From NCBI GenBank assembly GCA_958454405.1, contig CAUEBO010000008.1, positions 1 through 64,000 on the forward strand: a stretch of DNA of 64,000 bases. Reading direction: 5' to 3'. A program made the translations under genes and the position numbers. The notes below the pieces were generated by a model. That model was not told the origin of the DNA. It saw nothing but the letters and a program-made list of their open reading frames with translations, and ran no database searches. Below, piece after piece: positions 18,701 through 25,335 of this stretch; the stretch's first letter is position 1, and the number at the start of each line of letters is the position of its first letter. Source of the DNA: an uncultured Eggerthellaceae bacterium (GTDB taxonomy: Bacteria; Actinomycetota; Coriobacteriia; Coriobacteriales; Eggerthellaceae).

Positions 18701-19250
18701 TGAGCGTGTCGAACTCCCAGAACGAAAGGAACCGCTCGCGGTCTTCGGGGTGGATCATGTTCTCGAGCACGTCGGCGAACATGACGTCGAGCTGGCCCGC
18801 GAGCGGCGGCATGACGTACTTGTCGGGCTCGGTGTAGAGCACGTTGTAGGAGTTGCCGGTGACGTTGATCTCGAACAGCTCGTCGTAGGACGACGGCTCG
18901 CTGAGTGTGGCGAACAGGCTGCGGCTGCCGTCGTCGATGGGCCGCCCCGAGAACAGCACGCACGGGCCTTCCTGGAGCCATTCCAGTTCGAGGCAGGTGA
19001 TCTCGTACCACTGGTCCAGGCGCTCGCTGTAGATGACGGTCTGGTTCACGCCCGTGTCCGCGTCGGGCTGCCAGGGGCAGTCGCGGCATGGCTCCGACGC
19101 GCCCCGGAAGCACTCGTAGCACAGCGCGCCCACGCGCCCGCCGGGAAACACGCGGCGCGAGGCCCGATCCATGTACACGACGCGGTATGCGCGATCGATG
19201 ACGTACGTGTGCCCCTGTTTTGGCGATCGTCCCTGTGCTCCAGCCGACAT
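15789..19250 (-). CDS. multidomain PAS/GGDEF/EAL cyclic-di-GMP signalling protein
   Basis: A soluble-looking 1153-aa protein. Near residues 43-57 a Cys-rich stretch (CYECFRGASEPCRDCPW) lies in a PAS-like N-terminal region that could bind an Fe-S cluster, haem or zinc. A first GGDEF domain (about 245-400) carries GGDDF in place of GGDEF. An EAL phosphodiesterase domain (about 430-680) has GLEALVRW, NISRADLY, ELEITES, MDDFGSGYSSL and KIDMNFL, so most catalytic residues are present. A PAS domain (about 715-830) and a further sensor stretch lead to a second GGDEF (about 975-1130) with canonical GGDEF and DLDDFKLVND. Such proteins make and/or break c-di-GMP. ATG 19250 has AAAGGAGC upstream and a TACAAT -10 at the complement of 19279-19284. 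It is monocistronic. Confidence 0.9.
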   Translation of the reverse strand: MSAGAQGRSPKQGHTYVIDRAYRVVYMDRASRRVFPGGRVGALCYECFRGASEPCRDCPWQPDADTGVNQTVIYSERLDQWYEITCLELEWLQEGPCVLFSGRPIDDGSRSLFATLSEPSSYDELFEINVTGNSYNVLYTEPDKYVMPPLAGQLDVMFADVLENMIHPEDRERFLSFWEFDTLIARIDEAGGALRGEFRKRLCAGGWGWAAQTIVSVKRGEGAETVVMCFISDVDQEVRNRETHAENLQIQLLRERDPLTGLYNASTFYGKAEELASGNPSVRYDAVYLDIEHFKLFNEWYGRDAGDQMLKAIAESIDRLTRAYEGMCGYLGGDDFALLLPHGIISEEGIDEGLLRYRTESEDVLGFQPVLGVCPVDRGEGAFVAACDHAMIAMNSAKGVYAKRIAWYEPSMSEEMEDETKTLLEVRQALENREFVLYWQPQCNTRTGRIVGLEALVRWKHPERGLVMPGAFIPVLEHAGFIANLDLYVWEEACRRIRSWIDRGGRPIPVSVNISRADLYAIDVVDTIEGLVERYGIERELLELEITESAYAEDRRMSKAVNRLKDLGFTILMDDFGSGYSSLNMLKDINVDVIKIDMNFLNRQENVQRGESILEAIVSMARLMDLRIIAEGAETKEQVEFLRSIGCDYAQGFYFHRPMSTEALEELLQDPDAVDYRGVLSPIVDTIDVDALIHDNDLSRTIVDNLIGGMAVYAVYDDRYELMQVNNEYYRVTGCNPIDLRERQACIWQQTHPDDRDAVLSLFDEAEQHPVSGAEGVVRRFRLNGDLMWMKLRVFFLSNQEDRRLFYASVEDVTEQRQRELSALGSINSDARLFELLNAQSAHHWCINVTRWGFLDDDDRDLLRRKLGLQFEDWSAYDMDAAISAGVRPAADREAVAEFLDHDTMLARYDQGTTTCIMEYRQLPLQGAPAACGTSGEGRERWVELRCHLMRLEDGGDVYAYLYVIDIDERKRRELHLADQAQRDALTGLLNRQTASRQLPEAFASTVKEGRTGAFVIVDLDDFKLVNDLHGHLCGDRVLSGIGQHLRAAFRKNDVICRWGGDEFIIYCDDISHDDIARRVRALCDDRWETDAAPGKAIALTVSAGIAMVPEHGTRFTAVYERADAALYQAKAEGKARYRVYEPGMQPHIASNG

Positions 19251-19278
19251 GCGCGCTCCTTTTCTCGGCAATCTTGCT

Positions 19279-19284
19279 ATTGTA
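19279..19284 (-). promoter_or_regulatory. -10 box of c-di-GMP protein gene
   Basis: TACAAT on the minus strand, about 30 bases ahead of ATG 19250. No strong -35 was picked out. Confidence 0.45.
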
Positions 19285-19526
19285 GAGCCTTGCCGGAGGT
19301 TTTTCCCGAGCGAATCCGAAAATATGCGCGTGATGTGCGGTTGCGCGGCGCGCGTCGTCGGAGCCTGCCATTGACGGGAAACGTCGCTGCGGCGGGAGGG
19401 CGTCCGAATCGAGCGGCCCATCGGATCGAACGGGCATGTCCCTGCTGCATATGCGCGTTCGGCCGCACGCGGATGCTGGAACTGTGCGATACTGGTGCCG
19501 GCAGGGCAACGGGAAGGAGAAGCGCT

Positions 19527-20003
19527 ATGCAGTTCAGCAAGGTTCTGGTTCCCTTCGACAACTCCGAACAGGCCCAGAGCGCGCTCAGGGTCGCGCGCGG
19601 GCTCGTCGGCGACGAGGCGGCAGCGGAGCTGCACGTCATCACCGTGCTGCCGACGGCCACGTTGGCGACGTACGACACCTCGGGCAACCCGCTCGCGCGG
19701 TCGTCGCTCATGTTCGCCGACTACGGCAATTACGAGAAGGTGATGGACGGCATCCTGGGCGGCGCGAAGGAAGAGCTGCTGGCCGGCATCAGGGATGCGC
19801 TCGACGGAGCATCCTGCTCGGTGGCGGTGGAGGCCGTGGTGGCCGCGTCTCCCGCCGTCGGCATCGCCGATTACGCCGACGAGCACGAATGCGACCTCAT
19901 CGTGATGGGCCGCCGCGGCCTTGGGGCCCTGCGGGGCATGCTGGGCAGCGTCAGCTACGGGGTGCTGCACGCGGCGAACGTGCCTGTGCTGACGGTGAAG
20001 TAG
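19527..20003 (+). CDS. universal stress protein (UspA family)
   Basis: Cytoplasmic UspA-fold protein of 158 aa. It opens VLVPFDNSEQAQSALRVA and ends with the nucleotide-binding signature DLIVMGRRGLGALRGMLGSV followed by VLHAANVPVLTVK, matching the ATP-binding G-2x-G-9x-G(S/T) class. The role is general stress tolerance; the ligand is probably ATP. ATG 19527 has GGAAGGAG upstream, and GATACT at 19488-19493 is a possible -10. It diverges from the c-di-GMP protein. Confidence 0.92.
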   Translation: MQFSKVLVPFDNSEQAQSALRVARGLVGDEAAAELHVITVLPTATLATYDTSGNPLARSSLMFADYGNYEKVMDGILGGAKEELLAGIRDALDGASCSVAVEAVVAASPAVGIADYADEHECDLIVMGRRGLGALRGMLGSVSYGVLHAANVPVLTVK

Positions 20004-20448
20004 CGGCGGCGTTCGCCGTTCGCGGCGGGCGCGCACGCGGCGGCTCGCCGTTTTCGTTGGAAAACTGAAAATGCGAGGTTCGGATGCGGGTCCTCTCGCG
20101 CTGTTTGTCCGTCTGGCGGGCGGGACGGAGTTCGCTGCATTCCTTTTTCTGCCTGGGTTTAGTCGATACGGCGCAAGCCGCTCCGGAAAGGCGCTTGCGA
20201 CTCCGCGGCACGCCCTCCTCGTATCGGCTTTTCGCAGGAACGTTCAGTGGGCATGCATTGGCGGAGAAGAGCGGGCCGAAGACGCGGAGTCGCCGCTTTC
20301 CCGCGCTGTCCCTTCCGTAAAGGGGTCGCAACGGTTCCTCAACGCGCGGCAGGGGCGCGCGACGCTCGGCTTCTCGTGCGGGACAATGCCGAGAAACCGG
20401 ATTTGCGCCGCAGCGCTGCGCGCTCGGCTCGCGTCGAAAGGACCTTCC
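20004..20448. other. intergenic region with hairpin, no gene seen
   Basis: About 445 bases in which no reading frame has family features or a proper RBS. A 7-bp inverted repeat (CGCAAGC at 20172-20178, GCTTGCG at 20193-20199) forms a plausible hairpin, and GACAAT at 20382-20387 is a candidate -10 for the next gene. Just after 20003 the sequence is rich in GCC/CGG palindromes that could end the stress-protein transcript. Confidence 0.35.
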
Positions 20449-21534
20449 ATGCCTGCTTCGATCCATCCTGCCGTGCAGCTTCACATCGTGCTTGACGAGG
20501 AGAGCTACGAAGGGGGCGACAGCGTCGAGATGGCGCGCCGCTTCGCCGCCGTCGCGCCCACAGAGGTGGTGCGGGCCAGCAAGGGGTCGCAGCGCTCCAA
20601 CGTGCTCCGTTTCGACTTGAGCGACGACGTGGTTGTGGACCAGGCTGACGCGGATCCGCTCTGGCACGATGCGCTCATCACGTGGCTCGACGAGGAATTC
20701 GACGAAACGTCGGCGCTCGTGGCGCGCGAGAACGACGCGCGGAAGAACAACGGCGCGCCGACGGTGCCGTTCCAATGGGCCGAGGTCAAGTTCGGCATGG
20801 GGCCGATCATCGCCATCCGCATGGTATCCTCGGCCATTCCGGCCGAGGCGGCCGGGTACGTGGCGCGCGCCCGCACGCTGCTGGCCCAAGGAGCCTTCGG
20901 CGCCGATCCTGTCTCGTCCATCCGCATTCCCGCCTGCGCGACCATCGAGATCCAGCGGGCCGAGGCTGAAGCCGCCGACGTCGTCCGCGCCGTGGAGGAC
21001 CGGCATCGCGACGGCGGTCCCGCGTCCATCCCGCCGCGGGGCGCGTCTGCGGAGGCGTTGCGGGACATCGGCAGGGAGGAGCGGGGGTCAACCTCCGCAT
21101 CCGACATCATCGCGGCCGTGAACGAGGCGGCGGGCTTCGACGACGATTCCCGCGGGTGGGCCGCTGCCGACCCTGACGGCCAGAACGCTTGGGCCTCCCT
21201 GTCGGTCCAACGCGGCGAGCCGACGCGCGCCGAGATAGAGGCGGCGGTGGCCGAGGCTGAAGCCGCCCTGCGCCACGGCCAGGACCCGGCGGATGCCGCC
21301 GACGATCCGTCGGCTTCCGACGACGGATCGCGAGCCGACCTTCAGGACGGCGCCCGACGCGACGGCGCGCAGCGGCGTGCGGGTGCGGACGATCTCGCCG
21401 AAGCCGAGGAGGCGTGCGCACTCTCCGCCGAGGACGTGCCCGAGAGCTTGGACTACCGCGTGTGGAACGTCGCGTACGCCGACGGGACCTCGGTGCGGTT
21501 CGACTCGGTTCTGGGAGAGGCGCTGCTGGACTGA
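20449..21534 (+). CDS. hypothetical protein, acidic, two-part
   Basis: Not recognised. The product is 361 aa. The first 180 residues look folded (alternating hydrophobic segments such as VQLHIVLDEESYEGGDSVEM and PFQWAEVKFGMGPIIAIRMV). Residues about 190-330 are rich in Ala, Asp, Glu and Arg and are probably disordered. The last 30 residues return to a folded pattern (DYRVWNVAYADGTSVRFDSV). No signal peptide or membrane segment is visible. GAAAGGA upstream supports ATG 20449. It stands alone between the stress protein and a convergent flavodoxin gene. Confidence 0.65.
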   Translation: MPASIHPAVQLHIVLDEESYEGGDSVEMARRFAAVAPTEVVRASKGSQRSNVLRFDLSDDVVVDQADADPLWHDALITWLDEEFDETSALVARENDARKNNGAPTVPFQWAEVKFGMGPIIAIRMVSSAIPAEAAGYVARARTLLAQGAFGADPVSSIRIPACATIEIQRAEAEAADVVRAVEDRHRDGGPASIPPRGASAEALRDIGREERGSTSASDIIAAVNEAAGFDDDSRGWAAADPDGQNAWASLSVQRGEPTRAEIEAAVAEAEAALRHGQDPADAADDPSASDDGSRADLQDGARRDGAQRRAGADDLAEAEEACALSAEDVPESLDYRVWNVAYADGTSVRFDSVLGEALLD

Positions 21535-21604
21535 GGGCGCCTGAGGATGCCGCCGCTTGGCATGCGCCTGTGCGGACGGGCCGGATGCGCAGGCGCGGGC
21601 TTCG

Positions 21605-21615
21605 CCCCCCCCCCC
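21605..21615. repeat. C11 homopolymer tract
   Basis: Eleven consecutive C lie between the 3' ends of two convergent genes. Such tracts slip in replication, but here neither reading frame nor promoter spacing would change. Confidence 0.6.
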
Positions 21616-21671
21616 TCGGCCGCCAGCGCGCGAATTTCCGCCTGCCACTCGCCGGCAGGCAGGTTCGACGG

Positions 21672-22451
21672 CTACAGGAACAGCTCCGGCTCTTTGCGGC
21701 TCATGAAGTTCCCTTCGAGCATGGCGACCACCTTGTTGGTCATCTCGCTGTCGAAAAACTTGGCGTCCTGGGGGCACCGCTTCACGCAGGCGTTGCAGCG
21801 CAGGCAACCGGCTTCCACGCGCGCGGGCTCGTCGGGATCGATGATCCCCATCGGGCAATGGGCGGCGCAGATGCCGCACGACGTGCAGGCGTCGGTGGTC
21901 TGCGGCCGGATGTCGGCAGGCGCGGGCCGGTCTTTGTAGGGACGGTTCCCCTTGATGGACAAAGCGTCGTGCGCGCCTGCCAACAGGGCCTTCGCTGCGT
22001 CCTCGCCGAAGCGCGCGGCAATGGCCAGGTCGTTCGCGTCCGGGCGGCCCGTCGCCACGCGCGGGGTCATGGAATGCTCTCCGATGAAGGCGCCCGCCGC
22101 CACCACGTCGAAGCCGCGGCCAGCCAGGAGGTCCGCCGCTTCCAACAGGGCGTCGTCGTAGTCCCGATTGCCGTACAGGCCCACGACGACGGCCGGAGTC
22201 CCGTCGCCCGAGAAGCGCGCGATCTTGTCGAGCAAAAGCTCCGGCACGCGGCCGGCGTACACGGGGAAGCCGAACACGAGCACGTCGTGCTTGGCGCAGA
22301 CGACGTCGGCGGGGTGCTGTCCCGACGGCGTGAAGTCGATGGTGCGCACGTCCGCGCCGAGTTCCTGCGCCATCGTGCGGGCGATTTCGGTTGCGACGGT
22401 GCGCGTGGTGCCCGTCGGGCTGAAGTAAACGGCGTACAGGTTCGAGCGCAT
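21672..22451 (-). CDS. flavodoxin-ferredoxin fusion protein (EFR1-like)
   Basis: A 259-aa cytoplasmic electron carrier. The N-terminal flavodoxin-like domain carries the FMN phosphate loop FSPTGTTRTVA (residues about 10-20) and later loops FGFPVYAGRVPE and GLYGNRDYDDAL. The C-terminal part has two [4Fe-4S] motifs, CTSCGICAAHCPMGI and CLRCNACVKRCPQDAKF. This architecture is common in anaerobes and moves low-potential electrons; its partner is unknown. ATG 22451 has AAGGGGG upstream, and a TATCAT box on the minus strand (complement of 22482-22487) is a likely -10. Confidence 0.9.
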   Translation of the reverse strand: MRSNLYAVYFSPTGTTRTVATEIARTMAQELGADVRTIDFTPSGQHPADVVCAKHDVLVFGFPVYAGRVPELLLDKIARFSGDGTPAVVVGLYGNRDYDDALLEAADLLAGRGFDVVAAGAFIGEHSMTPRVATGRPDANDLAIAARFGEDAAKALLAGAHDALSIKGNRPYKDRPAPADIRPQTTDACTSCGICAAHCPMGIIDPDEPARVEAGCLRCNACVKRCPQDAKFFDSEMTNKVVAMLEGNFMSRKEPELFL

Positions 22452-22532
22452 GCGGCCCCCTTCGATTGTGCGGTTATCCCGATGATAGCCTTCTGGCCGA
22501 TCGCATGCATCCCTCGATCGACGTGCCGGGAC

Positions 22533-22591
22533 GCATCTTCGCCTCAAAAACACGCCACACGTGCCGGGGCCTGTTTTTGAGGCGAAGATGC
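22533..22591. repeat. perfect 20-bp inverted repeat
   Basis: Left arm GCATCTTCGCCTCAAAAACA (22533-22552) is the exact reverse complement of the right arm at 22572-22591, with a 19-nt loop. The A5 and T5 runs lie within the stem near the loop, not after it, so it does not look like a normal terminator. It sits between the divergent flavodoxin and glycosylase genes. Confidence 0.85.
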
Positions 22592-22636
22592 CCGTGTTCT
22601 TCCTCGTTCCGCTGCCGCGTTTCGCCCCGCATCGCC

Positions 22637-22668
22637 GCGCCGGAGAGACGTCGCGCCGGAGAGACGTC
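22637..22668. repeat. 16-bp tandem duplication
   Basis: GCGCCGGAGAGACGTC occurs twice back to back (22637-22652 and 22653-22668) in the region upstream of the glycosylase gene. Confidence 0.8.
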
Positions 22669-22756
22669 GCTGTTGTGCCATGGTGCCGGCGGGCGGTGCG
22701 CCATGCGGCGCAGCTCCGGCCCCGCAGCTTCGTCTGGCGCCGGGGGCGTCCTCCGC

Positions 22757-22762
22757 TATACT
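22757..22762 (+). promoter_or_regulatory. -10 box of alkA-like gene
   Basis: TATACT, 28 bases ahead of ATG 22791 and ahead of its GAAAGGGG RBS. Confidence 0.5.
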
Positions 22763-22790
22763 GAGCGAAGGCGACGAAAGGGGACAGGCC

Positions 22791-23465
22791 ATGGTGCAGG
22801 AACCGCGCTGCTTTGCATACGGCGACGAAGAGGTGGCCTATCTCAAGGCGCGCGACCCGAAATTGGGCGCGGCCATCGACGCCATCGGCCCGGTGCATCG
22901 GGAGGTGCACCCCGACCTGTTCGCGGCGCTCGTGAACTGCATCGTGGGTCAACAGATATCCACCAAGGCGCAGACGACCATCTGGGACCGCATCATCGCC
23001 GCGTTCGGCGACGTCACGCCTGAGGCGATCGCGGCCTGTCCCGATGACGAGCTGCAGCGCTTCGGCATCTCGTTTCGCAAAACGTCCTATATCAAAGGGG
23101 CGGCTGAGCAGATGCTGTCCGGCGCCCTCGATCTGGACGGCCTGGCCGAGCTTCCCGACGACGAGGTGTGTCGCCGGCTCTCGGGCCTGCCCGGCATCGG
23201 CGTGTGGACGGCCGAGATGCTGATGATCTTCTCGATGGAGCGCCCCGACATCATGAGCTTCGGAGACCTTGCCATCCACCGAGGGCTGCGCATGCTGCAC
23301 CACCATCGCCGCATCACGCCCGAGCTGTTCGCGAAGTACCGCCGCCGCTATTCTCCATACGGCACGGTGGCCAGCTTGTACTTGTGGGCCATCGCCGGTG
23401 GCGCCGTGCCCGGCATGCGCGACTACGCCCCCAAGCCGAAGAAGCCTGCGACCAGGCGTGCGTAG
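22791..23465 (+). CDS. DNA-3-methyladenine glycosylase II (AlkA-type HhH glycosylase)
   Basis: Base-excision repair glycosylase of 224 aa that removes alkylated purines from DNA. The helix-hairpin-helix is LSGLPGIGVWTAEMLMIFSM (about residues 128-147) and the catalytic Asp lies in MSFGDLAIHRG near 157. The upstream VNCIVGQQISTKAQTTIWDR is the conserved domain entry. It is shorter than E. coli AlkA, lacking the N-terminal beta domain, as is common in Gram-positive members. ATG 22791 has a GAAAGGGG RBS. Confidence 0.92.
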   Translation: MVQEPRCFAYGDEEVAYLKARDPKLGAAIDAIGPVHREVHPDLFAALVNCIVGQQISTKAQTTIWDRIIAAFGDVTPEAIAACPDDELQRFGISFRKTSYIKGAAEQMLSGALDLDGLAELPDDEVCRRLSGLPGIGVWTAEMLMIFSMERPDIMSFGDLAIHRGLRMLHHHRRITPELFAKYRRRYSPYGTVASLYLWAIAGGAVPGMRDYAPKPKKPATRRA

Positions 23466-23707
23466 CCGCTGCGCGGAAGGATGCTTGAGCGGGCGCTGGA
23501 CAAGGGGAGGCCAGGTGGTTTCGCGCTCGCAGGCGCACGAACGGTGCACGGATTTGCGGGCGTTCCCGGCGATCTGATCAAGGCGATGGAGCAGCAGGGC
23601 GAGAGCCTTCCATGACTCGAGCTCTTCGGATTTTCGGTACGCCACAAAGTGCGCGGTGCTTCGCTTCGCCGCATCCTGTCGGGCAGCATCTCCGAGGGGT
23701 GTTTGCC
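23466..23707. other. intergenic stretch, nothing recognised
   Basis: About 240 bases after the glycosylase gene. No gene, clear terminator or promoter was recognised. Confidence 0.3.
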
Positions 23708-23821
23708 ATGGACGCTTGGACGATCATCGCGATTTGCGCGTTGCCGACCGTGATGGCCGCCATCGCTGACTTGGCGAAGAAGGCTGATCCTTGGGAAGAA
23801 CCCGGCCCACACCGCAGATGA
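23708..23821 (+). CDS. small hydrophobic peptide (37 aa), possible toxin-like
   Basis: ATG 23708 has GAGGGG 8 nt upstream. The product begins MDAWTIIAICALPTVMAAIA, a single membrane-spanning helix, and ends in a short charged tail (KKADPWEEPGPHRR). Its stop codon is the first base triplet of a long inverted repeat. The layout of short helix plus charged tail next to structured RNA resembles type I toxin peptides, but no family match is claimed. It could also be a chance frame. Confidence 0.35.
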   Translation: MDAWTIIAICALPTVMAAIADLAKKADPWEEPGPHRR

Positions 23822-23961
23822 CCGAAAACACAGTCGAATGTGCAGTCGCCGAGCGCGAAACCGGGCACGCGAGTTCCGCGACCAGGCGCTTTGCTCGATC
23901 GAGGCGCGCGAAGGGCGCGAATCGGCCCCGCAGACTGCACATTCGACCGCGTTTTCGGTCA
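23819..23961. repeat. 143-bp element bounded by 29-bp inverted repeats
   Basis: The left arm (23819-23847, beginning TGACCGAAAACACAGTCGAA) and the right arm (23933-23961) are reverse complements over 29 bases with two mismatches. The 85-bp interior is GC-rich and has no gene. It could be a small mobile or REP-like palindromic element, or the structured part of an RNA transcribed through the small peptide gene. Confidence 0.75.
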
Positions 23962-24150
23962 TTTCCGATTTAGCCCGGAGCCGGCCGGTCTTTGGAAGAA
24001 TTTGCGTCGCCCGTGGAAAGCGGCCGCGCGTCTCGTCCTGCAACTCGCAGGTCCATGTCGTATCTCTTGCGATTGAGCTCAAGGCACACGTTTTGGCCTG
24101 TAACCCTATAACGCCTATAGCCCGAGAACGGCGGGAGCCTGGAACGAAAC

Positions 24151-24180
24151 AGGCCATCAAGCTGAAGCGCTTGATGGCCT
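24151..24180 (-). terminator. terminator of tRNA-Val transcript
   Basis: On the minus strand a 12-bp perfect stem (AGGCCATCAAGC and GCTTGATGGCCT) with a 6-nt loop is followed by GTTTCGTT. It lies 12 bases downstream of the tRNA 3' end. Confidence 0.7.
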
Positions 24181-24191
24181 GCAAGAACGTC

Positions 24192-24266
24192 TGGTGGCCG
24201 GTACAGGATTTGAACCTGTGACCTTGTCCTTGTAAGGGACCTGCGCTCCCGCTGCGCCAACCGGCC
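24192..24266 (-). tRNA. tRNA-Val (UAC anticodon)
   Basis: Read on the minus strand, the acceptor GGCCGGT pairs with ACCGGCC, the D arm is GCGCAGCGGGAGCGC, the anticodon stem-loop is GGTCC, CTTACAA, GGACA (anticodon TAC), and the T arm is ACAGG, TTCAAAT, CCTGT. Discriminator A and an encoded CCA follow at 24192-24195. Length with CCA is 75 nt. A promoter with TTGCGC, a 17-bp spacer and GAGAAT is visible upstream (complement of 24320-24325 and 24297-24302), and a terminator hairpin follows. Confidence 0.95.
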
Positions 24267-24582
24267 TTGCGTGCTCGCGCCTTGCGGCGGTGCTTCATTC
24301 TCCCATAGAACGCGCCTGCGCGCAACGAGCCTTCGCGGGAAGCGCGCAGGCTCCCGCGCCCCCGGCGCGCTTCGAGGCGAGCCTGCGCGCGCTGGATCCG
24401 CGCTGGGTTTTCGACGCAAACGGGGCGCTTTCGCGCTTGAACGACGCAGGCGATGCGTCGCATCGGCGCATCGCTGTGGCTTGGAGGGCGCTGGAGCGCG
24501 GTGGGTCCCCGCCGAGAAACGCGCCATGAACCGGCTGGACGGGCCGGTCATACTTGGATCGAGGCGAGGAGGGATCAAGCGG
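24267..24582. promoter_or_regulatory. divergent region between tRNA-Val and pilus operon
   Basis: About 315 bases without a gene. The tRNA promoter lies on the minus strand at 24297-24325. On the plus strand CATACT at 24549-24554 is the best -10 candidate for the pilus operon, about 30 bases before its first start codon. Confidence 0.45.
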
Positions 24583-25335
24583 ATGGGACGGAACAGGACA
24601 GTGGTTGCGGGCATCGTGTGCGGCGTGGCGTGTGCGGCGTGCGTGTTCGCTTACACGCAGGGAGTGCAGGGCGAGGCGGAGGCCGCCCGGGCCGAGGCGC
24701 TTGAACGCTACGGCGGCGAGCAGCTGGAGGTGTGCGTGGCCAAGCGCGACATCGCGGCGGGCGAGACGGTGGACGCCGCGTCGATCGAGACGCGCCTGTG
24801 GGTGGCCGACCTGCTTCCGGCCGATGCCGTCCGATCGATCGACGATGCCGTGGGCAAGAAGGCGTCGTCGGCGATCGTGGCGGGCGAGGTGCTGTCGGAG
24901 CGGAGATTCGGCGACGCGGACGACGAGCTCGACGTGCCCGAGGGGCTGACAGCTGTGAGCGTGCCCGCGAAGGACGTGCAGGCCGTTGGCGGGGCCGTCG
25001 TGGCAGGCTCCCGGGTGGACATGTACGCCACGGGCGGAACGTCCACCGACGTCATCGCGCGCAGCGTGCTGGTGCTGGCGACGAGCGCCGGCGGGTCGTC
25101 GTCGGATACGGGCGTGACGTGGATCACCGTCGCGGTTGCGGCCGAATCGGTGCAGGAGATCGTCGCGGCGGCCCAGAAGACGGAGCTGTACTTCACGTTG
25201 CCGGGCGACGGGCCGGCCGAGAGCGTGGGAGGATCGGGCCCATCGGGCGGCGGGAGCGCCGGCGCAGAAAGGGACGCGTCCGGCGAGCATCGAGCGGATT
25301 CGTCCGAAGAGCAGGAGAAAGGCGGAATGCTATGA
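24583..25335 (+). CDS. cpaB: Flp pilus assembly protein CpaB/RcpC-like (SAF domain)
   Basis: First gene of the Tad/Flp pilus operon, 250 aa. A single N-terminal membrane helix (VVAGIVCGVACAACVFAYTQ) is followed by an SAF domain (VCVAKRDIAAGETVDAASIE to GEVLSERRF, about residues 50-110) and the RcpC/CpaB region with AVSVPAKDVQAVGGAVVAGS. The C-terminal 40 residues are Gly/Ser/Glu-rich and probably disordered. CpaB proteins help assemble or gate the pilus across the envelope. ATG 24583 has AGGAGGG 9 nt upstream. The stop overlaps the next start. Confidence 0.85.
   Translation: MGRNRTVVAGIVCGVACAACVFAYTQGVQGEAEAARAEALERYGGEQLEVCVAKRDIAAGETVDAASIETRLWVADLLPADAVRSIDDAVGKKASSAIVAGEVLSERRFGDADDELDVPEGLTAVSVPAKDVQAVGGAVVAGSRVDMYATGGTSTDVIARSVLVLATSAGGSSSDTGVTWITVAVAAESVQEIVAAAQKTELYFTLPGDGPAESVGGSGPSGGGSAGAERDASGEHRADSSEEQEKGGML

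Noticed and set aside
19251..20036. 262-residue N-terminal extension of the c-di-GMP protein
   Set aside because: It would cover the divergent stress-protein gene and the clear RBS and -10 before ATG 19250.
20071..20448. Upstream extension of the unknown protein at 20449
   Set aside because: The extra 126 residues are compositionally random, and a proper RBS sits directly before the internal ATG at 20449.
22533..22591. Bidirectional rho-independent terminator
   Set aside because: The T-run lies inside the stem next to the loop and not after it, and the flanking genes are divergent, not convergent.
23423..24463. Long minus-strand open frame across the tRNA-Val gene
   Set aside because: It reads through a tRNA, its terminator and the inverted-repeat element, so it is a chance frame.
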